Positions 52,086 through 62,290 of a stretch of 64,000 bases of DNA are shown here, piece by piece. Made by a program: the position numbers and the translations under genes. Origin of the DNA: DAIDJD01 sp035485275 (GTDB lineage: Bacteria > Oederibacteriota > JAJYGY01 > DAIDJD01); the NCBI GenBank assembly GCA_035485275.1, contig DATHOE010000019.1, forward strand, positions 1 to 64,000, written 5' to 3'. The first letter of the stretch is position 1. Each line of letters starts with the position of its first letter. The notes beneath the pieces were generated by a model. That model did not search any database, was not told the DNA's origin, and was given only the letters and a program-made list of their open reading frames with translations.

Positions 52086-53305
52086 TGAAGTACGTCGTCG
52101 TGCTTATGGACGGCGTCAGCGACCGTCCCAGCGCCGCCTTGGGCGGACGCACCCCCCTGCAGGCCGCCCACAAGCCCAACCTGGACCGCCTGTGCGCGGC
52201 CGGGACCCTGGGCTCCATGAAGACCGGTCCGGAAAGCCTCCCCATGGGCTCCGACGTCGGCAACATGGCGGTCCTGGGCTACGATCCCAGCCGCTATTAC
52301 AGCGGACGGGCGCCCCTGGAGGCCAAGGCCCTGGGCGTTGAGGTGAAGAAGGGCGAGTTCGCCTTCCGCGCCAACCTGGTCCACGTCGCCGACGGGGTCA
52401 TGGACGACTACAGCGCCGGCCACATCAGCACCGAGGAGGGCCGCGAGCTGATCAAGATGCTGGACAAGAGGCTGGGCTCGGACAAGATCCGCCTGGCCGG
52501 GGGCACCCAGTACCGGCATCTGGCGCTGCTGAAGGGAAGCAGCTTCGAGAACGCCAAGTGCACGCCGCCCCACGACATCACCGGACGCCCCATCGAGGAG
52601 TTCCTTCCCAAGGGCGCCGGTCACAAGGAAATCCGCCGTTTGATGGACGACAGCCGCTTCCTGCTGGAAGGCCACGAGGTGAACCGGGAGCGCCGCAGCG
52701 CGGGCAAGAAAACCGCCAACATGGTCTGGCTGTGGGGCCAGGGCAGGGCGGTGGAGCTGCCTTCCTTCGCCGAGCGTTACGGGCTCAAGGGCTCGGTCAT
52801 CACGGCCGTGGACCTGATCCGCGGCCTGGGCGTGGCGGTGGGCCTGGACGTGGTCGAGGTCCCGGGCGCCACGGGCTGGATCGACAGCAACTTCAAGGGC
52901 AAGGCCGAGGCGGCCCTCAAGTCCCTCAAGAAAAAGGACTTCGTCTTCGTGCACCTCGAGGCCACGGACGAGGCCGGGCACAAGGGCGACGCCCAGGCCA
53001 AGGTCAAGGCGGTGGAGCTGATCGACGCCGAGGTGGTGGGCCGCATCGCCGAAGGGCTGGCGGGCGCCGAGTGGCGCCTGCTGGTGACGCCGGACCACGC
53101 CACTCCCCTGGAAACCCGCACCCACGCCTATGACGCGGTGCCCTACTTCGTTTACGACAGCACCCGCCCCAGCGAGGGCGGGAAACCCTACACGGAAGCG
53201 GACGCCCTGGCCGCGGGGAAGACCCTGGAGAAGGGCTGGGACCTCATGCCGGCCTTCCTCAGGGGCTCCGCCGCGCCCGCCGGCGCCCCCGCGGGAGGCG
53301 ACTGA
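52085..53305 (+). CDS. ApgM-family phosphotransfer enzyme, possible homoserine kinase analogue
   Basis: A 406-residue alkaline-phosphatase-superfamily protein resembling archaeal-type cofactor-independent phosphoglycerate mutase. It has the N-terminal metal site VVLMDGVSDRP, catalytic Ser region GPESLPMGSDVGNMAVLGYDP, APLEAKALGV and C-terminal metal ligands in HLEATDEAGHKGD and TPDHATPLETRTH. In several bacteria lacking thrB, members of this family cluster with threonine genes and have been predicted to replace homoserine kinase. Here it lies in a hom-thrC-lysC operon without thrB, which favours that role over glycolysis. The start overlaps the TPR gene stop. Confidence 0.85.
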   Translation: MKYVVVLMDGVSDRPSAALGGRTPLQAAHKPNLDRLCAAGTLGSMKTGPESLPMGSDVGNMAVLGYDPSRYYSGRAPLEAKALGVEVKKGEFAFRANLVHVADGVMDDYSAGHISTEEGRELIKMLDKRLGSDKIRLAGGTQYRHLALLKGSSFENAKCTPPHDITGRPIEEFLPKGAGHKEIRRLMDDSRFLLEGHEVNRERRSAGKKTANMVWLWGQGRAVELPSFAERYGLKGSVITAVDLIRGLGVAVGLDVVEVPGATGWIDSNFKGKAEAALKSLKKKDFVFVHLEATDEAGHKGDAQAKVKAVELIDAEVVGRIAEGLAGAEWRLLVTPDHATPLETRTHAYDAVPYFVYDSTRPSEGGKPYTEADALAAGKTLEKGWDLMPAFLRGSAAPAGAPAGGD

Positions 53306-53306
53306 G

Positions 53307-54527
53307 GTGGCTCTGATCGTCCACAAGTACGGCGGCTCCTCGGTGGCCACCCCCGGCCACATGAAGGCCGTGGCGGAACGCATCGTGAGGGCCCGCAAGC
53401 AGGGCCATGACCTGGTGGTGGTGGTGTCCGCCCCCGGCGACACGACCGACGAATTGATCGCGCTGGCCAGGCAGATCACGGAATACCCCGACGAACGCGA
53501 GATGGACGTCCTCCTGGCGACCGGCGAACAGCAGAGCATCGCCCTGCTGGCCATCGCCATCAAGGACCTGGGCTTCGACGCCATCAGCTTCACCGGGCCC
53601 CAGGTGGGCATCATCACCGACGAGTTCCACGGCAAGGCCCGCATCGTCAAGGTGGGCGACGAGAAGATCCACAAGGCCCTCAAGCTGGGCAAGATCGTGA
53701 TCGTGGCCGGCTTCCAGGGCCAGACCGCGGACGAGGACATCACCACCCTGGGCCGGGGCGGATCGGACCTGACCGCCGTGGCCCTGGCCTCGGCCCTGTC
53801 CGCGGACCTGTGCGAGTTCTTCAAGGACGTGGACGGGGTCTACACCGCCAACCCCCACATGGTGCCCGGCGCCCGCAAGATCGACGCCCTGAGCTACGAA
53901 GAGATGCTGGAGATGGCCTCGGCCGGCGCCCAGGTGCTCAACGCCCGCAGCGTCGAGTTCGCCAAGAAGAACAAGGTGCGCATCCATGTGCGCTCGTCGG
54001 CCCACGACGGGCTGGGGACATTCATACAAGAGGAGACGGCAGGCATGGAGGACGCGCTCATTTCGGGTGTCACCTACAGCAAGGACGACTGCAAGCTGAC
54101 GGTGCTGGGCATCAGGGACAAGCCGGGCATCGCGGCCGCCATCTTCCGCCCCCTGGCCGCGGCGGAGCTGAACGTCGACATGATCGTGCAGGACGTGTCC
54201 GAGGCCGGCATCAACAACCTCTCCTTCACGGTCAGCAAGGGCGACCTGAAGAAGGCCCGCGACGTGCTGGAGAAGGTGGCCAAGGAGATGCAGGCCAGCG
54301 GCATCCAGGTCGACGAGGACGTGGCCAAGGTGAGCGTGGTGGGCGTGGGCATGCGCACCCACAGCGGCGTCGCCGCGCAGATGTTCGAGGCGCTGGCAAG
54401 GCACAACGTGAACATCGGCATGATCTCGACGTCCGAGATCAAGATCAGCGTGGTGATCCCGGAGAAGGACGTCGAGACCGCCGTGCGCGCGATCCACGAG
54501 CAGTTCAAACTTTCGGCGGTGGCGTGA
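53307..54527 (+). CDS. lysC: Aspartate kinase
   Basis: A 406-residue enzyme for the first step of the aspartate family pathway. The catalytic domain starts IVHKYGGSSVATPGHMKAVAERI, with VVSAPGDTTDEL, GFQGQTADEDITTLGRGGSDLTAVALA and DVDGVYTANPHMVPGARK. Two ACT domains follow (about 265-400, GIRDKPGIAAAIFRPLAAAELNVDMIVQ and VGVGMRTHSGVAAQMFEALARHNVNIGMISTSEIKIS), implying feedback regulation. GTG at 53307 is one base after the previous stop, with GGGAGG upstream. Its stop overlaps a small membrane protein gene. Confidence 0.97.
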   Translation: MALIVHKYGGSSVATPGHMKAVAERIVRARKQGHDLVVVVSAPGDTTDELIALARQITEYPDEREMDVLLATGEQQSIALLAIAIKDLGFDAISFTGPQVGIITDEFHGKARIVKVGDEKIHKALKLGKIVIVAGFQGQTADEDITTLGRGGSDLTAVALASALSADLCEFFKDVDGVYTANPHMVPGARKIDALSYEEMLEMASAGAQVLNARSVEFAKKNKVRIHVRSSAHDGLGTFIQEETAGMEDALISGVTYSKDDCKLTVLGIRDKPGIAAAIFRPLAAAELNVDMIVQDVSEAGINNLSFTVSKGDLKKARDVLEKVAKEMQASGIQVDEDVAKVSVVGVGMRTHSGVAAQMFEALARHNVNIGMISTSEIKISVVIPEKDVETAVRAIHEQFKLSAVA

Positions 54528-54661
54528 GCACCCCCGCCTCCAACGGGGTGGACGCCGACTACCGCGACTTCGCCCCCCTCTGGCACCTGAAGGCCGTCGC
54601 CCTGTCGGCGGCCGTCCTGGGGGCCTGCCTGTGGCCGGCGTGGAATCTCTTCCTGGGATGA
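54524..54661 (+). CDS. Small single-span membrane protein
   Basis: A 45-residue protein from a GTG that overlaps the lysC stop. A hydrophilic start (STPASNGVDADYRDF) is followed by one hydrophobic helix (AVALSAAVLGACLWPAWNLFL). No family recognised. Support comes from the GTGA overlap style used throughout this operon and the clear membrane segment; it could still be chance translation. Confidence 0.45.
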   Translation: MSTPASNGVDADYRDFAPLWHLKAVALSAAVLGACLWPAWNLFLG

Positions 54662-54703
54662 CCCGGTCTTAGCCAGCCGGCATCCGCTACGAGGATCCAG
54701 GGT

Positions 54704-56271
<1,568 letters not shown>

Positions 56272-56275
<4 letters not shown>

Positions 56276-57096
56276 AGGCGAGCGCGCGGCCCATAGGCGT
56301 CTTCGACTCCGGCGTGGGCGGCCTGACCGTGGCGCGGGAGCTGCTGCGGCAGCTGCCCGGCGAGAAGCTCATCTACCTCGGCGACACCGCCCGCACCCCC
56401 TACGGCAACAAGAGCCCGCAGACCCTGATCCGCTTCGCCCTGGAGACCGGGACCTTCCTGGCCCGCCGCGGGGTGAAGATGCTGGTGGTGGCCTGCAACA
56501 GCAGCAGCGCATACAGCCTGGGCGCCCTGCGCGAGCGCCTGAACATCCCCGTGGTGGGCGTCATCGAGGCCGGGGCCCGCGCCGCCGTGGCCGGCCGCCG
56601 CGGAAGGCCCATCGGCGTCATCGGCACCCGCGCCACGGTGCGCTCGGGGGCCTACGCCCGGGCCATCCACGCGCTGGATCCGCGGGCCCGGGTGGTGGCC
56701 CAGGCCTGCCCCCTGTTCGTGCCGCTGGTCGAGGAAGGCTGGACCGGCCACGCCCTGGCCGCCCAGGTGGCCCAGGAATACCTGCGCCCCCTGAAGCGCG
56801 AAAAGGTCGAGAGCGTGGTGCTGGGCTGCACCCACTATCCCCTGCTGAAGACCGTGCTCGCCAAGGTCCTGGGCCGCGACATCGCCCTGGTCGACTCGGC
56901 CAAGGAAGTGGCCCGCGAGGTGAAAACGCTGCTCAAAGCCAGCGGCCTCGCCAGCCCCCTGAAGACCGTGCCCTTCAAGCAGCACCTTTTTTTCGTCACC
57001 GACCCGCCCGAGCAGTTCGCCGGCCAGGTCAAGCGCTTCCTCGGCCGCCAGCCGGACATCCGGCCCGTGCGCCTGGCTGAACTGCCGGCAAAATAG
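56272..57096 (+). CDS. murI: Glutamate racemase
   Basis: A 274-residue racemase making D-glutamate for peptidoglycan. It starts with IGVFDSGVGGLTVARELLRQLPGEKLIYLGDTARTPYGNKS. The first catalytic cysteine is in VACNSSSA (the common form is ACNTAS, so the adjacent threonine is replaced by serine). The second is in LGCTHYPLLK, with IGVIGTRATVRSGAYARAI between. The GTG start overlaps cimA. Confidence 0.95.
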
Positions 57097-57102
57097 GTCC
57101 TT

Positions 57103-57666
57103 ATGCCCCTGCGCACCCGACTCCTCGCCGGCACGCACCCCTACGACGGCTCGCCCCTGAAGGGCCATTGGGCCTACACCAGCCACGGCATCCAGGGCGA
57201 CAGCCTGGTGGCCTTCGAAGGGCCCTGCGAGGTCGCGGTGGAGGCCCTGGCCGACCTGGAGGACGCCCGCGCGGGCGCCTTCATTTACAGCCCGCGCATG
57301 CTCCACTTCGTCCTGGAGCTCTTCGGCCCGGACCTGGAGCAGGCCGTGTCCCGGCAGTGGCTCATGGCCGCCACAGCCCAGGACGAGGTCAACCGTTCCC
57401 AGAAAAGGGCCCGCTGCGATCGCGACGGCAACGACCTGTGGGTTGGGAAGCGGAAGCTGAGCGTGTCGATCGCGGCCCCCACCCTGGTCAGCGTCAAGGT
57501 GCACTTGGGCCTGAACATCGACGCCGAAGGGGCTCCCGTGAAGGCCATCGGGCTGAAGGACCTCGGGATAGCCACCCGCGCCTTCGCCCTGCGACTGCTT
57601 GAACGCTTCAGCGACGACCACGCCCGCATGCGCGGCGCCAGGACCAAGGTGCGGCCCTACCTTTGA
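57103..57666 (+). CDS. DUF366 family protein
   Basis: A 187-residue soluble protein matching DUF366: YDGSPLKGHWAYTSHGIQGDSLVAFEGPCEVAVEALADLEDA, PRMLHFVLELFG, then DLWVGKRKLSVSIAAPTLVSVKVHLGLNI. The fold is thought to be lipoate-ligase/biotin-protein-ligase-like in some members, but the biochemical role is unknown. It follows murI by six bases with a weak ribosome-binding site and is probably part of the same transcript. Confidence 0.85.
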   Translation: MPLRTRLLAGTHPYDGSPLKGHWAYTSHGIQGDSLVAFEGPCEVAVEALADLEDARAGAFIYSPRMLHFVLELFGPDLEQAVSRQWLMAATAQDEVNRSQKRARCDRDGNDLWVGKRKLSVSIAAPTLVSVKVHLGLNIDAEGAPVKAIGLKDLGIATRAFALRLLERFSDDHARMRGARTKVRPYL

Positions 57667-57700
57667 CCGAAGCCCCATGAACCCAATCTCTGGAAGATCC

Positions 57701-58063
57701 ATGTCCCGCGAAAACATCTCCTCCGGTTCAAACTGGGAGCCCCTGCTGGGCTATTCCCGCGCCGTGAAGGCCGGGCCCTATGTGCACGTCGCCGGCACCA
57801 CGGGCCCCGGGGGCAGCGCCGCGGAGCAGACCCGCGCCGCCCTGGAGACCATCAAGAAGGCCCTGGAAAGCGCGGGGGCCCGCATGGACCAGGTGGTGCG
57901 CACGCGGCTGTTCGTCACGGACATCAGCCAGTGGGAGGCCATCGGCAAGGTCCACGGCGAGTACTTCGGCGAGATCCGGCCGGCCATGGCCATGGTCCAG
58001 GTGGTCAAGCTCATCGACCCGGCCCTGCTGGTGGAGATCGAAGCGGACGCCTATGTCGGCTGA
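57701..58063 (+). CDS. ridA: RidA family deaminase
   Basis: A 120-residue YjgF/RidA-family protein. It contains RAVKAGPYVHVAGTTG, EQTRAALETIKKALESAGARMDQVVRTRLFVTDI and a C-terminal EIEADAYVG. Members of the archetypal group deaminate reactive enamine/imine intermediates from PLP enzymes such as threonine dehydratase. Here the usual catalytic Arg position appears to be R in VVRTRLFV. The ATG at 57701 follows GGAAGA; the start at 57677 is less likely. Its stop overlaps the next gene by 11 bases. Confidence 0.88.
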   Translation: MSRENISSGSNWEPLLGYSRAVKAGPYVHVAGTTGPGGSAAEQTRAALETIKKALESAGARMDQVVRTRLFVTDISQWEAIGKVHGEYFGEIRPAMAMVQVVKLIDPALLVEIEADAYVG

Positions 58064-59213
58064 AGCCGACCTGACCGCCCTGGAAGACCTCCGCGCCCGG
58101 CTCACGCCGGGCGCGCTGTGTTTCAGCCTGGCGACGCCGGAGGAGGCCGAGACCCTGCGGCTCAGCCTGCCGCAGGAGGGCCGGATCTGGGTGGGCTGGC
58201 GCCAGCGCGAAGCCCTCCTGCGGGCCTGGCGCCCGGCCGCGCAGGAGCGCTACCACAGCGTCGCCGGCCGCGACGCCCCCTCCCTGCGCGCGTGGCTGGA
58301 GGACAGCTTCAAGGTGTGGAGGGAATCGGGGCGGGGCGATTGGCGCATCGAGGTGGAGGGCGCCCGCGTGGAGGAGGCCCTGGCCCTCTGCGGCCTGGGC
58401 GGCCTGGAAAGCCGGTCCCTCAGCCTCCTGTCCAACGGGGAGGCGGCCCGCGCCTGCCTGGCCGCGGCTTTGGGGTCGAAACCGGCCTTGCTCGTCCTGG
58501 ACGACCTGACGGAAGGCTTGGACGCCAAGGGCAGGAAGATGCTCTCCAAGCTTGCGCGGACGCTGGCGGGGAAGGGGACGGCCGTGCTGGTCCTGGCGAG
58601 CAGGGAGAGCCTGTTCCCCTGGGCGGCCGCGGTCCGTCGGGCCCCCCAGGGGCTGTCCGATCTTTCGCTCGTCCCGAGGCCCCTCAGCGAGGAGGTGTTT
58701 TCCTGCGAGGGGCTGTCCTTGGAGGCGGGAGGCCGCATCCTGGTGAAAAGCCTGTATTGGAAGCTGTATGAGGGGGAAAATTGGTGGGTGGAGGGCCCCA
58801 ATGGGGCCGGGAAAAGCACGCTGCTGGCCTATCTCAGCGGCGAGCACCCTCAAGCCTGGGCGCAGTCCTGGAGGCTGAAAGGGGAGGGCCGCGAGGCCTG
58901 GACGCCCCCGGCCCTGCTCAGGAGCGCGGTCGCCTGGGTGAGCCCGGAGCTGGCCGCGGCGTCCGGGCGGCCGCTGGGGGAGATGCTCAGCCGGGCCCTG
59001 GAGAGTTCCGCGTCCCTGCTGATCCTGGACGAGGCTCTGCGCGGATTGGATCGGGAGGCCCTGGGCCGTTGCGAGGAGGACCTGGCGCGGTCCTTCCGTG
59101 AGCGGCCCGGCCGCAGCGTGGTGTTCGTGAGCCATGACTTCCATGAGATACCGCCGGGGATCAACCGGGTCCTGCATTTACGGGGGGACGGCGACTGGGA
59201 CTTTGAGGAGTGA
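58053..59213 (+). CDS. Twin-domain ABC ATPase (ModF-like), asymmetric motifs
   Basis: A 386-residue soluble protein with two ABC ATPase halves and no membrane segment. The N-half lacks a Walker A (no GxxGxGKS/T before RIWVGW) but has a signature-like LSNGEAARACLAAAL (about 126) and Walker B LLVLDDLTEGLD. The C-half has Walker A GPNGAGKST (248-256), Walker B LLILDEALRGLD and switch His in VSHDFHE, but no LSGGQ signature; the equivalent segment reads GRPLGEMLSRALE. One composite nucleotide site could therefore form. ModF/YbiT-like twin ATPases are the closest style. The role is unknown; the start overlaps ridA. Confidence 0.78.
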   Translation: MSAEADLTALEDLRARLTPGALCFSLATPEEAETLRLSLPQEGRIWVGWRQREALLRAWRPAAQERYHSVAGRDAPSLRAWLEDSFKVWRESGRGDWRIEVEGARVEEALALCGLGGLESRSLSLLSNGEAARACLAAALGSKPALLVLDDLTEGLDAKGRKMLSKLARTLAGKGTAVLVLASRESLFPWAAAVRRAPQGLSDLSLVPRPLSEEVFSCEGLSLEAGGRILVKSLYWKLYEGENWWVEGPNGAGKSTLLAYLSGEHPQAWAQSWRLKGEGREAWTPPALLRSAVAWVSPELAAASGRPLGEMLSRALESSASLLILDEALRGLDREALGRCEEDLARSFRERPGRSVVFVSHDFHEIPPGINRVLHLRGDGDWDFEE

Positions 59214-59295
59214 CTTCCGGCGGCTGCTTGGGCCGCCGGTGGACGGCGCCGAGGCTTCGGGCCATTTCCCCAACGAAATCGAGGGAGGAATCGAG

Positions 59296-59850
59296 ATGAG
59301 GAAGGTCGTCTACGGATTGAATGTTTCCCTCGACGGGTTCTACGCGGACATCCACGGAAGCATCGACTTTACGGTTCCGGAAAAGGAGGTGTTCCGCCAT
59401 TTCATCGGGTTCGAAAGGGAAGTCAAAGTCCACCTTTATGGGCGCAAGATGTACGAAACCATGAGCTATTGGAAAGCCGACCACAATTTCGGGCCGGCGG
59501 AGCTTGAGTACGCCAAGATTTGGAACAAGAGACCCAATGTCGTCTTTTCCAGGACCTTGAAAAGCGTCGCTTCGAACGACCGGCTGCTGAGGGGCGACAT
59601 CGCGGCGGAGGTGAAAAAGCTGAAGAAGGGGCCGGGGAAGTATATGGTGGTCGCGGGCGGGGAGATCGCGTCGACCTTCATCAAGCTCGGCTTGATCGAT
59701 GAATACCGGTTCTACTTGAGGCCGATCGTGCTTGGAAATGGGAAGCCCATGTTCCAGTCCCTGGCCAAGCGCCTGCGCCTGAAGCTGATTGACAGCGAGA
59801 CGATTGGATCCCAGGTGGTCCTCCTGCGGTATAAAAACGCCCTAGGATGA
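59296..59850 (+). CDS. RibD C-terminal/dihydrofolate reductase-like protein
   Basis: A 184-residue protein of the RibD_C (bacterial DHFR-like) family: start KVVYGLNVSLDGFYAD, LYGRKMYETMSYWKA, NVVFSRTLKSV and the cofactor region YMVVAGGEIASTFIKLGLIDEYRFYLRPIVLGNGKPMF. Members probably reduce an unknown substrate with NAD(P)H; they are not the canonical folate enzyme. GGAGGA lies seven bases before the ATG. It is 82 bases after the ABC gene and lies at the edge of an AT-rich gap. Confidence 0.88.
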   Translation: MRKVVYGLNVSLDGFYADIHGSIDFTVPEKEVFRHFIGFEREVKVHLYGRKMYETMSYWKADHNFGPAELEYAKIWNKRPNVVFSRTLKSVASNDRLLRGDIAAEVKKLKKGPGKYMVVAGGEIASTFIKLGLIDEYRFYLRPIVLGNGKPMFQSLAKRLRLKLIDSETIGSQVVLLRYKNALG

Positions 59851-60352
59851 GCAGTCTAGGCCCAATGCCGATAAAACAAAGGCATTTTCCAGGATCTAAT
59901 ACCTAACAAAATATCTAACGATAGCTTACATTTACCGTCACTATGGGAAACATCGCTTTGCTATGGTAAGGCTGGCGGAAGGTATGGAACTAAACTTCCA
60001 ACAATGAAGCCGATCTCATGAATGCTTTGGGGAGCCATTCTTTTCGCGATCCCGAGACCCCGCAGGACAAGGGCCGGACCCTGTTTTTGAGTCAAAACGA
60101 AAAACGCGTTTGCCCCTATTGGGGCTCCGGTGTGCAAGGCCGCCATTGGTTTGGGTTAATTACGAAACAATGTTCTACAGATAGAAATTATTATCCGCCC
60201 TGATATAGTCCATAAAATCAAGGTTAAATATAATCGAGCAATCTAGAACTGCAATAAACAGCTTCCAAGCGGTGGATTCAAAGAGCCCAAAAGAGATTCT
60301 CAATAGGAGATGCATGGACCCACATCACCGCATCCGAATCAGAGGTTTAGCC
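59851..60352. other. AT-rich 500-bp intergenic region
   Basis: No convincing gene is seen; a 61-codon frame at 60018-60203 has no family features or ribosome-binding site. The stretch is clearly richer in A and T than the flanking genes. A TATAAT at 60229-60234 may be the -10 of the small secreted protein gene downstream, though the -35 is poor. No tRNA, IS end or repeat is visible. Confidence 0.5.
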
Positions 60353-60694
60353 ATGAAATATCTGCTGCTTTTCCTGGTATTGTTGGCCGGTTCAGCCGGC
60401 GCGGAAGAGAACGATTCAGACCTGGTCCACGGCCTCGCGCACGGCGGCGCGGGGGCGATGGTCGCCATGGCCACTGACACCGTCCCGGTCAACATCGCCC
60501 GCTATGATCTGAGACTTCGGAACCAAAAAATGCCCTGGTATATGCCGATCCTGATCGACTCGGGCATGGCCTTCCTCGCGGACGAGGCCTACGAACTGGC
60601 CACGGAGAAGACCCCGACCGTGCTGGCCCAGCATAACCTGGACGCGACGCTCGGCGGGCTGCTCTATTCCGTGCATTTGGAAGTGGAATTTTAG
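60353..60694 (+). CDS. Small exported protein, unknown
   Basis: A 113-residue protein with a signal peptide (MKYLLLFLVLLAGSAGA). The mature part has HGLAHGGAGAMVAMATDTVP, then PILIDSGMAFLADEAYELATE and NLDATLGGLLYS. The pattern of His followed by Asp-Glu and a glycine-rich end loosely resembles YfiM/DUF2279-type envelope proteins, but I cannot assign it. The ATG at 60353 is preceded by AGAGGTTT; the longer frame from 60272 would add 27 residues before the signal peptide. It converges with dnaA. Confidence 0.65.
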   Translation: MKYLLLFLVLLAGSAGAEENDSDLVHGLAHGGAGAMVAMATDTVPVNIARYDLRLRNQKMPWYMPILIDSGMAFLADEAYELATEKTPTVLAQHNLDATLGGLLYSVHLEVEF

Positions 60695-60794
60695 GACGAT
60701 CCGCCTTCATCCAGGCCCGGGAGCCGCGGCGAAAGCCGGGGCGCGCGCGGCCTTGTTGTCCTATGCCCGATTTGAGGTCCAACCGTTCCGGGTC

Positions 60795-62186
60795 TTAGTT
60801 TTTTATGCGGGACTTGAGGTTTTCGACCTGGCTGATGAAGGTGCCGTTCTTCTCCATCTGGTCGCGGACTTTCTCGATGGCGTGGATGACGGTGCTGTGG
60901 TTCTTGCCGCCGAAGGCTTCGCCGATTTCGGTCAGGCTGGCGTTGGTCAGCTCGCGGGCGATGTACATTGCCACCTGGCGGGCCAGGACCACGCCGGCGG
61001 TGCGGTGGCGTCCGCGCAGGTCCGCCACGCGGATGTTGAAGTGGGCGGCGGTCTCGTTCTGGATGCGGTCGATGCTGATGACCCGCACCTCGGCCTCCAG
61101 CACGTCGCGCAGCACCTGGCGCGAGAGGGTCAGGTCCAGCTCCTGGCGCGTCAGGGCCGCGTAGGCCGTGACCCGGTTCAGCGAGCCTTCCATGTCCCTG
61201 ATGTTGCTGCGCATGCTCTCGGCGATCAGCAGGGTCACGTCGTTGGGGACGTTCAGCCCCTCGGTCTCGCACTTCTTCTTCAGGATGGCGATGCGGGTCT
61301 CCAGGTCGGGCGGCTGGATGTCCACCGTCAGGCCCCACTCGAAGCGGCTGCGCAGCTTGTCGCCCATCTGGATGTCCTTGGGGTGGCTGTCGCTGGTGGC
61401 CACGATCTGCTTGCTGTGCTCAAAGAGGCTGTTGAAGGTGTGGAAGAACTCCTCCTGCATGCGCTCCTTGCCCTCCAGGAACTGTATGTCGTCCACCAGC
61501 AGCACGTCGATGTCGCGGAAGGCGGAGCGGAACTCCTCCATCTTGGAGGCCCGCAGGCAGCGCACCATCTCGTTGACGAAGATCTCGCTGGTGACGTAGA
61601 GGACGCGGGTCTCGGGGCGCGATGCGCGTATGTGGTTGCCGATGGCCTGCAGGAGGTGCGTCTTGCCCAGGCCCACCTTGCCGTAGATGAAGAGCGGGTT
61701 GTAGCTGAGGCTGGGGGCCTCGCCCACCGCGGCGCTGGCGGCGCAGGCGAAGCGGTTGCTGTTGCCCACGATGAACTTGTCGAAGGTGTAGCGCGTGCTC
61801 AGCGGCAGGCCGGTCTTGATCTCGGGGCTGGGCTGGTAGGCGGCGCTGCGGGCGTCCGCGGCTAGGGCCGAGGGCGAAGGGGCCGCGGCAGGCTCGGGGG
61901 CGGGGGCCTGGATCTGCACTTCCCAACGCTGGTGGGCGGCCTCGTCCACGGCGAGCTTGAAGGGCACCACGCGGCCGTGCACGGCCATCAGGGCCTGCGC
62001 GATGGCTGGCCCGTAGTGGCTGCCGATCCATTCCATGAAGAACTGGGAGGGAACGTGTAGGAACAAAGTGTCGCCGTCCCACTCCGCGGTGGTGGGAGCG
62101 AACCAAGTCTCGAAGGACTGGGGATCCATCTGGCCGGAGAGAAGCGTGAGGGCTTCTTTCCAGAGCGCCGGTTTGACTCGGTTCAA
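60795..62186 (-). CDS. dnaA: Chromosomal replication initiator DnaA
   Basis: A 463-residue initiator. Domain I (about 1-85) starts with WKEALTLLSGQMDPQSFETWF; a variable linker follows. The AAA+ domain has Walker A in GKVGLGKTHLL (about 165-175), Walker B VLLVDDIQFLEGKE, and sensor motifs. Domain IV contains the DNA-binding GVVLARQVAMYIARELTNASLTEIGEAFGGKNHSTVIHA. The start is TTG at 62186, with GAGG upstream; no nearer ATG or GTG fits the family N-terminus. dnaN is not adjacent; a Smr gene is divergent instead. A near-consensus promoter lies upstream. Confidence 0.97.
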   Translation of the reverse strand: MNRVKPALWKEALTLLSGQMDPQSFETWFAPTTAEWDGDTLFLHVPSQFFMEWIGSHYGPAIAQALMAVHGRVVPFKLAVDEAAHQRWEVQIQAPAPEPAAAPSPSALAADARSAAYQPSPEIKTGLPLSTRYTFDKFIVGNSNRFACAASAAVGEAPSLSYNPLFIYGKVGLGKTHLLQAIGNHIRASRPETRVLYVTSEIFVNEMVRCLRASKMEEFRSAFRDIDVLLVDDIQFLEGKERMQEEFFHTFNSLFEHSKQIVATSDSHPKDIQMGDKLRSRFEWGLTVDIQPPDLETRIAILKKKCETEGLNVPNDVTLLIAESMRSNIRDMEGSLNRVTAYAALTRQELDLTLSRQVLRDVLEAEVRVISIDRIQNETAAHFNIRVADLRGRHRTAGVVLARQVAMYIARELTNASLTEIGEAFGGKNHSTVIHAIEKVRDQMEKNGTFISQVENLKSRIKN

Positions 62187-62242
62187 GTCGATGCCTCGGT
62201 CTGATTTGGGGATGGGGGTGTCGCAGTGGGTGGAGTGGGCGT

Positions 62243-62270
62243 ATTATAGCCGTCCTCCAACAAAGCGCAA
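62243..62270 (-). promoter_or_regulatory. dnaA promoter
   Basis: On the minus strand, TTGCGC (62270-62265) is separated by 16 bases from TATAAT (62248-62243). The start would fall near 62236, about 50 bases before the TTG start. No DnaA box (TTATNCACA) was found in this gap. Confidence 0.75.
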
Positions 62271-62290
62271 CCTTTTCAATCCGCAAAGAG

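Noticed and set aside
60018..60203. 61-codon plus-strand frame
   Set aside because: No ribosome-binding site or recognisable features; composition is like the surrounding spacer.
62187..62290. oriC next to dnaA
   Set aside because: No DnaA boxes or AT-rich unwinding region; the gap is about 100 bases and is explained by two divergent starts.
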